DNA of 64,000 bases, taken from positions 16,144-80,143 of the forward strand of contig CAIJXT010000016.1 of assembly GCA_903824665.1 (NCBI GenBank), in the 5' to 3' direction. The notes beneath the pieces were generated by a model that saw only the letters and a list, made by a program, of their open reading frames with translations, had not been told where the DNA came from and did no database searches. This document shows positions 25,767 to 34,266 of this stretch, piece after piece. The translations under genes were made by a program, and so were the position numbers. This DNA is from an uncultured Bacteroidota bacterium. GTDB lineage: Bacteria > Bacteroidota > Bacteroidia > Chitinophagales > Chitinophagaceae. Numbering within the stretch: position 1 is the stretch's first letter; each line of letters opens with the position of its first letter.

Positions 25767-27581
25767 CTAGTAATCGTTCGGTTTTTTAATCTTCAGATCA
25801 GTGAAAACCTTCTCCAACCGGGTCACATCATAACGGTGTTCTTTGAAGTAGAACAAGTCATTTTGTAACTGGTTTTCCCAACTGTTCCCTATACTGATGG
25901 TGTCTTGTAGATGTGCTTTGTATATCGCCATTGCGCTTTTGTAATCATTGCTGAATAAATAGGAATGTGCCATATTCATAAGCAGGTTGAGGTCTCCCGG
26001 ATAAAGTTGTAATGCCCTTTTATAGTAGGCCACAGCTTCCTTATATTTTCTATTCTCGAACAAATAAGTGCCTATCTCCTGAAAAGCGCCGTTTTCAAGT
26101 GTTAAGGTATCAGGGTTTGCAATTTTAATAGCGTTAGGGTATTGTTTGTCATTTACAGTACGCGTATAACCACCAACAATACCTTTCTCGTCGTTAATAA
26201 ACGTTTTCACAGCCTGAAATTCCTCATTAAAAAAGCTTGTTGGCGTTGTAAAATACATTTTCGCATACACCCCCGCCGAATAAAAATGGTACTCTTCCTG
26301 CTTTTTCTGTATGCCAGCCCACGACTGGTCATATAAATATATGCCCTCGTAAGACTTCAAAACCTTATCCGGCAGGTTAATGATTTTGTCTGTTTTCCTA
26401 TGTTGTGGTTCACGATAGTAATTCTTCCAGTTATATGCTTTGGCAACGCTATTAAGTATCTCCAGCAAAAGTGTGGCGTCTCCGCTATTCAAGAAAACCA
26501 CTACTCCATCACCACCGTCCAAACTGGCAACGTAAAGCCCACAAAAACCATCGTTAGATGCGTCGTGAAGGAAATACTTTGCACCATCGCGGTCATCGAA
26601 AAAAGTACCCATAGCAGCCGGTCCGTTATTATAAGGTGTTAAATGAAGTTTTACCATTTCATTACTCAACACTTTAGATTGCTTACCCTGGTATGCTAAT
26701 TGCATATCAATAATATAGTGGCAAAGGTCGCTTGGTGTGGTCCACAATCCGGCTGCAGCTTGAAAGGGATAGACTCTGAATTTATTGGCAACTGGCGAAC
26801 CATCGCTGTAATACCCTGAAGCACATAAATGTCGTTTGTCTTTTGCTGGGGGTTGTGCAAAAGAGCTATTCACCATGCCTATGGGCTTTAAAACATTTTC
26901 GTACATCCACGTTTCATACTTCTGCCGTGTAACATCTGTAAGTATTAACTGCGAAATGGTAATACCACCACCTGAATATTCGTATTTTAAACCGGGTTCA
27001 AACATGCTACGAACGGCTGGGGTAACAGCTGGAAGTTTCCCATCCAATATTTCTAAGATAGTTGGAATAGTTCCATTGATCGTACGGCCAGGAAAGCCAT
27101 AGGTTGATAATCCGGCATTGTGGCTGAGTAGCTGCGCTAACGTGATTTTTTTCTCTTTTGAAATCGAATCATAAGGAAATTTCCAGGAAGTCAGATAGGT
27201 ATTAATGTCCGCATAAAGATCAATTTTCTTGTCTTGTGCTAATTTTAAAATACCAATAGCGTTTAGTGATTTACTTATAGATCCTGGCTCAAATAGGGTT
27301 TCAATTGTTACTTTCCTTTTCTCTGCTTCATCTGCCCATCCGTAACCCTTTGCCCAGGCAATTTTGTAATCATGAATAACTGCTATGCTCAAACCTTTTA
27401 CATTGTACTTTGCCATGCGTTCGGTAATAGTACCTGGTTTTGTGTCATTCATTACTACACTACCAGTTATGTTATTCTCTACCTCTCGTATTTTTTCAAG
27501 AGTTTCGCTGGAATAGTTTGGCTGGGCATTTAGTTGAGCCAGCATCATGCAAAGTGGTAGTAATAAAAATGCTCTTTTCAT
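25767..27581 (-). CDS. Beta-lactamase-fold serine hydrolase with TPR repeats
   Basis: A 604-residue exported protein with signal peptide MKRAFLLLPLCMMLAQLNA. Residues 45-390 are a class C beta-lactamase/DD-peptidase-like domain: SISK (Ser101, Lys104) is the SxxK nucleophile motif, YSG (Tyr201) the second motif, and HDASNDG near 345 stands where KTG or HTG is usual. TPR-like repeats near the C-terminus (ENRKYKEAVAYYKRALQLYPGDLNLL and SNDYKSAMAIYKAHL) may bind a partner. Two BlaI-type operators overlap its promoter, so it is a likely target of the neighbouring repressor. Whether it hydrolyses beta-lactams, peptides or esters cannot be told from sequence. Confidence 0.87.
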   Translation of the reverse strand: MKRAFLLLPLCMMLAQLNAQPNYSSETLEKIREVENNITGSVVMNDTKPGTITERMAKYNVKGLSIAVIHDYKIAWAKGYGWADEAEKRKVTIETLFEPGSISKSLNAIGILKLAQDKKIDLYADINTYLTSWKFPYDSISKEKKITLAQLLSHNAGLSTYGFPGRTINGTIPTILEILDGKLPAVTPAVRSMFEPGLKYEYSGGGITISQLILTDVTRQKYETWMYENVLKPIGMVNSSFAQPPAKDKRHLCASGYYSDGSPVANKFRVYPFQAAAGLWTTPSDLCHYIIDMQLAYQGKQSKVLSNEMVKLHLTPYNNGPAAMGTFFDDRDGAKYFLHDASNDGFCGLYVASLDGGDGVVVFLNSGDATLLLEILNSVAKAYNWKNYYREPQHRKTDKIINLPDKVLKSYEGIYLYDQSWAGIQKKQEEYHFYSAGVYAKMYFTTPTSFFNEEFQAVKTFINDEKGIVGGYTRTVNDKQYPNAIKIANPDTLTLENGAFQEIGTYLFENRKYKEAVAYYKRALQLYPGDLNLLMNMAHSYLFSNDYKSAMAIYKAHLQDTISIGNSWENQLQNDLFYFKEHRYDVTRLEKVFTDLKIKKPNDY

Positions 27582-27688
27582 TTTACAGATTTAATTTTAA
27601 TAATATAATTGAGTTGTGAATTATAGTCTGCTCGAAAACTCGAATATTAATTAGGGAATGCAACAACAAATGTCCGCCTTATCCCTAT

Positions 27689-27706
27689 CTACGATATAAA
27701 TCGTAG
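27689..27706. promoter_or_regulatory. BlaI-type operator, proximal, before the serine hydrolase gene
   Basis: CTACGA-tataaa-TCGTAG is a perfect inverted repeat centred at 27697.5. Confidence 0.78.
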
Positions 27707-27707
27707 A

Positions 27708-27738
27708 CAAACCTACGATGTTTATCGTAGAAAACAAA
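27708..27738 (-). promoter_or_regulatory. Bacteroidota-type promoter of the serine hydrolase gene
   Basis: On the minus strand TTTG (27735-27738), a 19-base spacer and TAGGTTTG (27708-27715) fit the consensus exactly. The distal operator fills the spacer. Confidence 0.75.
27713..27730. promoter_or_regulatory. BlaI-type operator, distal, before the serine hydrolase gene
   Basis: CTACGA-tgttta-TCGTAG is centred at 27721.5, 24 bases from the proximal site, the same geometry as at blaI. Confidence 0.78.
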
Positions 27739-27950
27739 GAATGTAGTCTACTTATAGAGAATAACGTGTAAAATCAAAGAGGGATGTTGCCAATAGCACA
27801 GAAGAACTAAAAAGTAGATTGTACTGCTCGATTTTTGCGGCAATACCATGTATAATAAAATATTTAATTCTGGAAATAATTGTTGAAATGGTTCGAGATT
27901 GGAAAATCAATAAAAGCAAAAGCCGCTTCAGTAGCGGCTTCTGGTTTTAC

Positions 27951-27977
27951 TGAACCGGATTGAACCTTTCTCCAACC
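27951..27977. repeat. Interspersed repeat, degenerate copy f
   Basis: TGAACCGGATTGAACC-TTTCTCCAACC resembles the start of the repeat at 38.7 and 40.5 kb and, like those, follows a gene-independent hairpin. Confidence 0.4.
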
Positions 27978-28188
27978 TATAAATTGACGAACAGAAAAAA
28001 ACTCGCAAATATTTTCGAGCTATTGGTTGTTTGTGAGTAGCTCCAATAAGTCTAACAATATCGTCAAATTCATGCATGTTGCTTTTGCTAAACCAGAATT
28101 AAGAGTGGTACAGCATATCATGCAGTCATGCGTACTGATTTTGCACCATAGCCAGAACATTCTCAGATCTTTCAATCAACGTAATTAA

Positions 28189-29619
28189 CTAGTCGGCAGG
28201 TTCAGCTATTTTCTTTATCATACCCTTAAAAATTAAACCATGAAACGGTAGTACGGAATACCAATATAATCTACCCATTAAACCGAGTGGTCTAAACGTA
28301 GCCGTTTGTGTAAGAATATCATTTTTGTCAATCTTAAATTCTAACCAGGCTTCTCCCGGTAGCTTCATTTCTGCATAGAGTAGCAATCGTTTTTCGTCTT
28401 TGTTTGCTATGAGTACACGCCAAAAATCAAGTGCATCGCCCGATATTAATTCAGTATCACTTTTTCTCCCCCGTCTCATACCAACACCACCTGCAAGCTT
28501 GTCCAAAAAACCTCTGATTTTCCAAAGCCAGTTGCCGTAATACCAACCTGTTGTACCTCCAATAGCCCAGATTTTATCAATCGAAGTATTCCCTTCTTCA
28601 ACCTTGGCAGAACGAATATCCTTAAAGCAGCCGTTAACCGGCACTTCTATAAATTTAGAAAGGCCTTCTTTGAATATCTTACTCGTTTGTGCATCTTTCC
28701 AGCTTGAGAGTACTTGATTTTGTTCTATTTTATCAAAGGCCATCTCAATGGAAGTCTCATATTTAATGAGTTTTATCCCAAGGGACTGTGCCAAATTATT
28801 GGGTTTACAGATCACTTCAATTTTCATACTGTTCACCAAATTCTTTGCAAGCGCAAAAGACGTTGCAGTAACAAAATACAACCAGTAAGAAGAAATTTTG
28901 GGCGTCATTACCGGCACAATAAATATGTGCCTGGTTAAACCACGAGTCTTAGCAAACCGTAGCAGCATTTCCTTGTAACTTAAAATATCCGGGCCACCAA
29001 TATCGTAGCTGTTATTGTAGGTTTCGGCTTTACCAATTACACCAATCAGAAATTCCACCACATTACGAATGGCTATTGGCTGACATTTTGTTTCCAGCCA
29101 TTTTGGAGTAATCATAATGGGCAATTTCTCCACCAAATCACGAATGATTTCAAAAGATGCACTACCGGATCCTACGATTATGCCTGCCTTTAATGTAGTA
29201 AGTGCGAAACTGGAACCAGATAAAACTGTTTCTACGTTTTTTCGCGATGAAAGATGTTTTGACAACTCATCTGCATTACTGATTCCACTTAGGTAGATCA
29301 CCTGTTTAGCGTTAGTTTGTTCAATCCGGTTTTTAAAATTGGAGGCACAGACCTCCTCCATATTTTCAAAGTCTCCGGTTTCTGTCGACATAGAGTGTAT
29401 CAGGTAATAAGCCACATCAATATCATAGGGTATTTGCTGTAAAGTGTCCTTATTTAAAAAATCAGTCTCAATTAATGTTAGATTTAGAGTCGAGTAATTC
29501 TTGAAATTAAATCTTTTCTTATCTCTTACACAGCAAATAACGTCATGCCCATTCGCCAATAAGACAGGCAATAACCTTTGTGCTATATATCCTGTAACAC
29601 CAGTCAGCAGTACTTTCAT
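28189..29619 (-). CDS. NAD(P)-binding SDR-type protein with DUF2867 domain
   Basis: A 476-residue cytosolic protein. The N-terminus MKVLLTGVTGYIAQRLLPVLL is a Rossmann NAD(P)-binding motif (GVTGYIA) of the atypical short-chain dehydrogenase type, with YYLIHSM and YDIGGPDILSYKEMLLRFA as in NmrA/epimerase-like members. The C-terminal ~150 residues, with WAIGGTTGWYYGNWLWKIRGFLDKLAGGVGMRRG and TATFRPLGLMGRLYWYSVLPFHGLIF, are a DUF2867 domain. Such fusions are widespread; no substrate is established. It stands alone between repeat-rich gaps. Confidence 0.88.
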   Translation of the reverse strand: MKVLLTGVTGYIAQRLLPVLLANGHDVICCVRDKKRFNFKNYSTLNLTLIETDFLNKDTLQQIPYDIDVAYYLIHSMSTETGDFENMEEVCASNFKNRIEQTNAKQVIYLSGISNADELSKHLSSRKNVETVLSGSSFALTTLKAGIIVGSGSASFEIIRDLVEKLPIMITPKWLETKCQPIAIRNVVEFLIGVIGKAETYNNSYDIGGPDILSYKEMLLRFAKTRGLTRHIFIVPVMTPKISSYWLYFVTATSFALAKNLVNSMKIEVICKPNNLAQSLGIKLIKYETSIEMAFDKIEQNQVLSSWKDAQTSKIFKEGLSKFIEVPVNGCFKDIRSAKVEEGNTSIDKIWAIGGTTGWYYGNWLWKIRGFLDKLAGGVGMRRGRKSDTELISGDALDFWRVLIANKDEKRLLLYAEMKLPGEAWLEFKIDKNDILTQTATFRPLGLMGRLYWYSVLPFHGLIFKGMIKKIAEPAD

Positions 29620-29833
29620 AATTTTGAATTGGAAGATTAGATCTTGCTTTTAAGATCAAGTAGTAGAATGACCGTTATTTATTGCAAAATCATTGTCTGT
29701 TGCTCGTGGTGTTCAATAATCCATCCCGAACCATAAATGTAACGCGTTCTTCGAACGCTTTGATCCCGATGATGCTAAATACCTGATTTAAAGTCAAAAA
29801 ACAAAAGCCCTCCCGGATACTCGGAAAAGCTTT

Positions 29834-29890
29834 GTGACCCGGATTGGACTTTTCTCTACCCTTTTTGTTGAAGATTTGAAAAAACTGGCA
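29834..29890. repeat. Interspersed repeat, copy a
   Basis: The block GTGACCCGGATTGGACTTTT through TTGAAAAAACTGG matches copies at 31275, 37324, 38685 and 40465. It lies just beyond the avd fragment that follows the DUF1566 gene. Confidence 0.7.
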
Positions 29891-29942
29891 GAGATAATAG
29901 CGGTAGGCTTATGTGGCTTAAGATTCTATTTCTTATACAACC

Positions 29943-30095
29943 CTATATGCTCCTTACCAGTTGCAGGGCATCGCTCTTCATATCCTGCCCGAGTGTATGA
30001 GTGTATACCCTGCTGAAATCTTTGGAGTATTCAAATATCACTGGTATCTTATTATACGTATCCCTATAAACAGGCAGCTCATAACACCACGCCAT
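29943..30095 (-). pseudogene. Truncated avd (DGR accessory protein) fragment a
   Basis: A 50-codon reading frame with YELPVYRDTYNKIPVIFEYS, KDFSRVYTHTLGQDMKSDAL and QLVRSI before a TAG stop. This matches the N-terminal half of Avd-type four-helix-bundle proteins (also annotated as 23S rRNA intervening-sequence proteins), which accompany diversity-generating reverse transcriptases. Full proteins are about 115-130 residues, so the second half is missing. It lies directly downstream of DUF1566 copy B on the same strand. Confidence 0.65.
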
Positions 30096-30156
30096 TTTTT
30101 TTGAAATTTTTACCACTTCGCCAATATCCTTTTTAAATAGCCAAATTATTAAATTA

Positions 30157-31056
30157 CTAAAAAGACCGAACTGCACGCACGTTGAGTGTGAAGGCCTTGG
30201 GGAAGAAGTTGTCCTGGATGCCACTGCTGAAATACTGGCCCCACGCGTAGCCTTCCAGGTTCTCACTCGAACTCCAATAGGGGTCATTGGCAAAACCACC
30301 TATTGCAATTTTGTTAATATATAATTTATTTAATTCGTCTTTACTGGGTAAATACCAATCGGAGTATCCGAACAACACAAGGTCATCGCAAAGGCGGGCT
30401 GCGTAGCTGCCTGATCCCTGACTGGTAACAATAGCGGTGGTATTAGCTTGTCCGGTACCAATTGCTACACCTGTTGCGCCAGTTGTTGAATTACTACCAT
30501 TAAACCATTCTATGCCTGTGCTTTGGTCGCTGGGGGCGGCTATCAAACCATGAGGTGTTGTTGCACTGTAACCAGCGTCACCCGGTTGTAGTAAATAAGC
30601 GATTACACCGCCTCCATAGCTTGAACCAATTACTAATGGCACAGCCGATGTTGTGGTCCAAGTAGGAATACCTCCCATCAATGTCAGATTCTGCCCATTT
30701 GTACCTACTGGTACTCTTACCCAGTGACTGCCATTCCAGTATAGCATATCTCCGGTAGCTGTGCCCGCAGGAGCATTGCCCACAGCACTCCATCCACTAC
30801 CTGTATAATAATAGAAACCAGAAGTGCTGTCGGTCTGGAAAATCATCAATCCTGTTACGGGTGATGATATTGCCCACTTTTGGGCACCAGTCATACGCGG
30901 CACCAGCACTCCCTGGCTTGTACTTGCTACATCCAGCATAGCCGATGCGTTGGCTGCTGCGCCAGTGGTGTTCACAGCCAAGCCCTGCGCAATAGTATAG
31001 TTTGTAATAAAAACAGAAACAAGCGTAAATGCCAATAAGGAAATGATCTGCTTCAT
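30157..31056 (-). CDS. Exported DUF1566 (Lcl) protein, probable DGR target, copy B
   Basis: A 299-residue secreted paralogue of the proteins at 11.0 and 37.6 kb. Signal peptide (ISLLAFTVSVF region, ending TIAQG), conserved head (ASAMLDVASTSQGVLVPRMT), then a DUF1566 domain with GYSDWYLPSKDELNKLYINK, DPYWSSSE, AW, FSSG and VRAVRSF. Between WSSSE and VRAVR most codons end in C and differ in the first two bases from copy C, the pattern left by adenine-directed mutagenesis of AAC codons. An avd fragment follows the gene. Likely a surface-displayed ligand-binding protein; the target is unknown. Confidence 0.8.
   Translation of the reverse strand: MKQIISLLAFTLVSVFITNYTIAQGLAVNTTGAAANASAMLDVASTSQGVLVPRMTGAQKWAISSPVTGLMIFQTDSTSGFYYYTGSGWSAVGNAPAGTATGDMLYWNGSHWVRVPVGTNGQNLTLMGGIPTWTTTSAVPLVIGSSYGGGVIAYLLQPGDAGYSATTPHGLIAAPSDQSTGIEWFNGSNSTTGATGVAIGTGQANTTAIVTSQGSGSYAARLCDDLVLFGYSDWYLPSKDELNKLYINKIAIGGFANDPYWSSSENLEGYAWGQYFSSGIQDNFFPKAFTLNVRAVRSF
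30160..30262 (-). other. Candidate DGR variable region, copy B
   Basis: This C-terminal coding stretch keeps the framework (TTCAGCAGTGGC, GTGCGTGCAGTTCGG) while codons such as GGC, TAT, ATC, TTC, CCC and CTC replace codons of copy C at matching places. It has one codon more than copy C. Confidence 0.6.
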
Positions 31057-31274
31057 AAGTATTTTTTTACAAAAATAGAGATTTTCGTTAAATTATTATA
31101 TTTTGTACTTTTTATTATGTTTTACATTAATACACATAACATATCAAATTCCATATTAGATGCGTCTTCGCCGTCGCAACACACAGCGAAATCAGGAGCG
31201 TGCTATCCATAGTGTTTTAGTGCACAAAAAAAGGAGAAAGCGCTATTCGCTCTATTTCACCGCTCTCCTACTGT

Positions 31275-31330
31275 GTGAACTTGAAGGGACTTTTCTCGAA
31301 CATTTTTATTGAGGAACTGAAAAAACTGGC
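31275..31330. repeat. Interspersed repeat, copy b
   Basis: GTGAACTTGAAGGGACTTTT through GAAAAAACTGGC. A hairpin with AGGAG/CTCCT ends (31230-31270) precedes it and an orphan avd fragment follows. Confidence 0.65.
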
Positions 31331-31383
31331 AGAGATAATAGGAGTAGGCTTATGTGACTTAAGATTCAATTTCTTATACAACC

Positions 31384-31521
31384 CTATATGCTCCTTACCA
31401 GTTGCAGGGCATCGCTCTTCATATCCTGCCCGAGTGTATGAATGTATTCCCTGCTAAAATCTTTGGCGTATTCAAATATCATTGGTATCACATTGCAGGT
31501 ATACTTAACAATAGTCAGGTC
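31384..31521 (-). pseudogene. Truncated avd fragment b, orphan
   Basis: The minus frame reads VIPMIFEYAKDFSREYIHTL, then GQDMKSDALQLVRSI and a stop, nearly the same as fragment a, but there is no DUF1566 gene beside it. The bases before it (about 31522-31782) show no gene. It looks like the leftover of a lost variable-protein cassette. Confidence 0.6.
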
Positions 31522-31782
31522 CTAATCCGAAGCGATTCTATAAAATATTTACCGCTAAGCGGAGTTTCATTTTAAGTGGGCAAATACTTAAAAAGCCTTT
31601 CTGACTGGGAATGAAGCCGAAGCTAACAATTTCAGCAATAATCATTGACCAGAATACTTATACCTTGTCGGGTTAGTAAAAAAAACCTAGGGCCGTAAAC
31701 GGGAAAGTGGTTTGTTAGACTTAAAACCTGTTACAAAGACAAATTATTGGACACTATACCGGAAGGCAAAAACCTGAAAATA
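31522..31782. other. Non-coding remainder after the orphan avd fragment
   Basis: With the preceding 465 bases this makes a 726-base gap. I see no gene, only the repeat and the avd relic already listed. Confidence 0.4.
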
Positions 31783-32841
31783 TTAAAATGATCGGTTATC
31801 AAGATTCCATTTACCATTACTAAGAAAGAAGTAATTCAATACACCGCTACCCTCCTGGTCAAAAAATACGGCTGAATGGCTTCTTTGGGTTTCAAAAATT
31901 GCAGAAACATCATAGCCCACCTTGTTGGTCATAAAAGATTGTCCATCATGAGCCCATCCGCTGGTGGAAAGGAAGTAGTAATGCAGGAAGCCATCGGCTC
32001 CTCTGAAAAATACAGCCGAATGGTTTCTTTGCTGCTCAAACACGGCGCTGATGTTGCCTGAAACCGGAGTCATAGCAAAAGATTTGCTATCCAGCGCCCA
32101 CCGGCCATTGGACAGGTAGTAATAATGCAGCAAGCCGTCGGTTCCGGCAAAGAATACACCTGCGTGGTTGCGCTGAACTTCGAACACGGCAGAAATGTCG
32201 CCTTTTACCGGGGTACCGGCAAATGAACTCGCGTCATGCTTCCACTGACCATTCTGTACAAAGTAATAGTGAAGCAACCCGTCTTCGCCCCTGAAAAAAA
32301 CAGCACAATGCTGCCTTTGCGCCTCATAAACAACAGATATACTGCCATCGACCCTTGCGGCCTGGAACGACGTTCCATCATGCTGCCACTGCCCGTTTTT
32401 CACGAAATAAAAATGAAGATAGCCGTCCTTTCCCCTGAAAAATACAGATGAGTGATTCCTTTGCGGCTCAAATACTGCCGCAACACTGCCGGATACTTCA
32501 GCCGCTTTAAAAGAACTTCCATCATGCTGCCAGCCAGAGGCCGTAACAAAATAGTAGTGAAGAAAATTATCGGTTCCGGTATAAAAAACCGCCGAATGTT
32601 TACGCTGAGGCTCATATACAGCGCTAATGTCTCCGTGCGCAGGGCTCGATGAGAAGCTGGCGTTATCACGTTGCCATTTACCCTTGCCCAGGTAAAAGAA
32701 CTCTATATATCCACTGCTGCCCTTTGTATAGAATTCGGTGTGGTTTCTGTCCGCAGAAAAAACGCAGGATAGCTGCTTTTGTGCGCTGGACGGGGCACAA
32801 AAAAATAATACAGCAAAAATTGCCAAAACAATATGTTTCAT
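31783..32841 (-). CDS. Secreted seven-repeat propeller protein, possibly a PLL-type lectin
   Basis: A 352-residue exported protein (signal peptide KHIVLAIFAVLFFCAPSSAQ) made almost entirely of seven repeats of about 48 residues. Each follows the pattern VFE-QRNHSAVFF-G-DG-LHYYF-NG-W-HDG-SF. Seven tandem repeats with conserved Trp, His and Asp suggest a closed seven-bladed propeller, as in the fucose-binding PLL lectins. No sorting domain is seen. The DUF4476 gene lies 36 bases upstream on the same strand, so the two may be co-expressed. The sugar specificity is unknown. Confidence 0.7.
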   Translation of the reverse strand: MKHIVLAIFAVLFFCAPSSAQKQLSCVFSADRNHTEFYTKGSSGYIEFFYLGKGKWQRDNASFSSSPAHGDISAVYEPQRKHSAVFYTGTDNFLHYYFVTASGWQHDGSSFKAAEVSGSVAAVFEPQRNHSSVFFRGKDGYLHFYFVKNGQWQHDGTSFQAARVDGSISVVYEAQRQHCAVFFRGEDGLLHYYFVQNGQWKHDASSFAGTPVKGDISAVFEVQRNHAGVFFAGTDGLLHYYYLSNGRWALDSKSFAMTPVSGNISAVFEQQRNHSAVFFRGADGFLHYYFLSTSGWAHDGQSFMTNKVGYDVSAIFETQRSHSAVFFDQEGSGVLNYFFLSNGKWNLDNRSF

Positions 32842-32877
32842 AACACCCTATTTTAAAATCATTCGTTATTAATACAG

Positions 32878-33753
32878 TTACTGCCCAACATTGGCTAAGA
32901 ATTCATTGAATTCCTTTATCCTCAGTTGATCGGAAAATATATATTGCACCCTCGGGTAGCTACCCTGATCAGTGACTCTTGGATATGCTTTTCTGACAAA
33001 AATCAATCTATCAATATCTGAGCCAAGCACTTTACTGATTTCAATTACCTGATCCGTTGACAGGCAGTTATTAGCCAGTATCGCCGCCGCCTTGTTTTCT
33101 TTTACGGTTGATGACAACTCATCCCGGATCTCTGCCAAAGAGCGATCGAAGCTAATGCCATCCATAGCAAAATGACAATCGGCAGAACCCACCTTCCTGG
33201 TTCCTGTTGTCTGAGAGCCCGCCATACGGCCGTTGTTGCCAACATTTACATTCATCGATGCATTAAAGCCGGGTTGCGCGTTCACATTCATTTGCACATC
33301 TGGTATATTCACGTTGATAGAAGCGTTGTTTTGGTTATTCACAGTCGTCGTTGTAGTAGTGGTAGTACTGCCGTAGTGAATAATATACAAATCAGGAGTT
33401 GGGGTAAAACCCGGCGCGACGGGTGTGCTGCTGAACAAACGCAATTTTAGTTCACCTTTCTTGGTTCTCTTTATCCGGTAAGTTGCCTCAACATACTCAT
33501 GTGATATTGCATTCTGAGTATATACATTGCTGTTAATGGCTTCCTTCGTGGTGTCTTCAAATACTATTTTCACCCTGTAATTAACGGCAACTAGTCCATC
33601 AATCCGGATGTTTGTTTGCGGCATTGGGTTTTGTTTGATCCCGTTTACTACCAGGTAAAACCGGTCGCCATCTTCCGAAAATACAGTAACTACGCCTTGT
33701 GAAAAAGATAAAAAAGGGACAACTGCAACAAACAATAATAGTATAATTCTCAT
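32878..33753 (-). CDS. Exported DUF4476 protein
   Basis: About 291 residues from ATG 33753, which gives the signal peptide MRIILLLFVAVVPFLSFSQG; a GTG three codons upstream is possible. The N-terminal beta domain (VTVFSEDGDRFYLVVNGIKQN) is followed by a linker rich in threonine and asparagine (about 130-185), and the last ~95 residues (DCHFAMDGISFDRSLAEIRD, ILANNCLSTDQVIEISKVLG) are a DUF4476 helical domain. Widespread in Bacteroidota with no known function. It precedes the propeller gene. Confidence 0.85.
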   Translation of the reverse strand: MRIILLLFVAVVPFLSFSQGVVTVFSEDGDRFYLVVNGIKQNPMPQTNIRIDGLVAVNYRVKIVFEDTTKEAINSNVYTQNAISHEYVEATYRIKRTKKGELKLRLFSSTPVAPGFTPTPDLYIIHYGSTTTTTTTTVNNQNNASINVNIPDVQMNVNAQPGFNASMNVNVGNNGRMAGSQTTGTRKVGSADCHFAMDGISFDRSLAEIRDELSSTVKENKAAAILANNCLSTDQVIEISKVLGSDIDRLIFVRKAYPRVTDQGSYPRVQYIFSDQLRIKEFNEFLANVGQ

Positions 33754-33804
33754 GGATTTCACATACCGCTTTAACCACGTGGTCTTAGACGGCTCTTATT
33801 AAGA

Positions 33805-33984
33805 TTATTTAGAGGATTTGACTTTTTTCGCTTTCTGGTCTTTCTCGGCCTTGATAGATGCCATGACCTTTTCTTTAGGAGTGGTACAGGCTATTTGCAT
33901 GTTCTTTTCGAATAACTCCATTGCTTCATCAAAAGGTAGAGTTACTTCTAATTCGTCTATTTTCTTTTTCGTCTGCGCTTTCAT
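33805..33984 (-). CDS. Small charged hypothetical protein
   Basis: 59 residues from ATG 33984 (MKAQTKKKIDELEVTLPFDE). It is highly charged, with a lysine-rich tail KAEKDQKAKKVKSSK and a likely helical middle. An upstream in-frame start would add a tail-like extension and is less likely. It resembles small nucleic-acid-binding or regulatory proteins only in composition. Not recognised. Confidence 0.5.
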   Translation of the reverse strand: MKAQTKKKIDELEVTLPFDEAMELFEKNMQIACTTPKEKVMASIKAEKDQKAKKVKSSK

Positions 33985-34098
33985 AACTAACCTAAATTTA
34001 CGAAAATAATTTTCGTTATTTTTATGGCTAAACAAAGTTAGTCACTCTTTAAAACACTTGCCTATAAGTAAATAAACATATAAGTATCATCAAAAGTT

Positions 34099-34213
34099 GC
34101 AGTCTCGAATTACCACTTTAAGCATCGCAACTCCAATACAATAATTCTTGGTACGCAAGTAAAGGCGTAGCTATGTTTTTGTATTGGAAAGGCTGTGGTA
34201 AGCCTGAGACTGC
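34099..34213. repeat. Nested inverted repeat (long imperfect palindrome)
   Basis: Outer arms GCAGTCTC-gaat-TACCAC (34099-34116) and its complement (34195-34213), inner arms CCAATACA (34133-34140) and TGTATTGG (34180-34187). A third copy of the outer arm (CAGTCTCAAATTACCAC) lies at about 34247-34263, just before the next gene. It could be a transposon or recombination end, or a folded leader. Confidence 0.5.
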
Positions 34214-34266
34214 GAAGATATTAGTTGCGCCTCTTTCATTTTCTAACAGTCTCAAATTACCACACA

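Larger units (their letters stand above)
27582..28188. other. Intergenic stretch with BlaI operators and a degenerate repeat
   Basis: This 607-base gap holds the regulated promoter of the serine hydrolase gene, a hairpin AAGCCGCT/AGCGGCTT at about 27920-27940 and a degenerate copy of the interspersed repeat at 27951-27977. No gene is supported. Confidence 0.5.

Noticed and set aside
29834..29890. A tRNA gene in the interspersed repeat
   Set aside because: Only a T-arm-like GGTTCGAG on the complement is present; there is no cloverleaf, anticodon stem or acceptor pairing.
29943..30299. A single 118-codon minus frame joining the DUF1566 variable region to the avd fragment
   Set aside because: Its first ~45 codons are the DUF1566 coding region in another frame; only the last ~50 codons show Avd similarity, so it is listed as a fragment.
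31275..31457. Similar 60-codon plus frames ending YECIPC at 29.8 and 31.3 kb
   Set aside because: They are the complementary reading of the interspersed repeat and avd fragments. Their similarity is explained by the shared DNA, and the third copy is broken.
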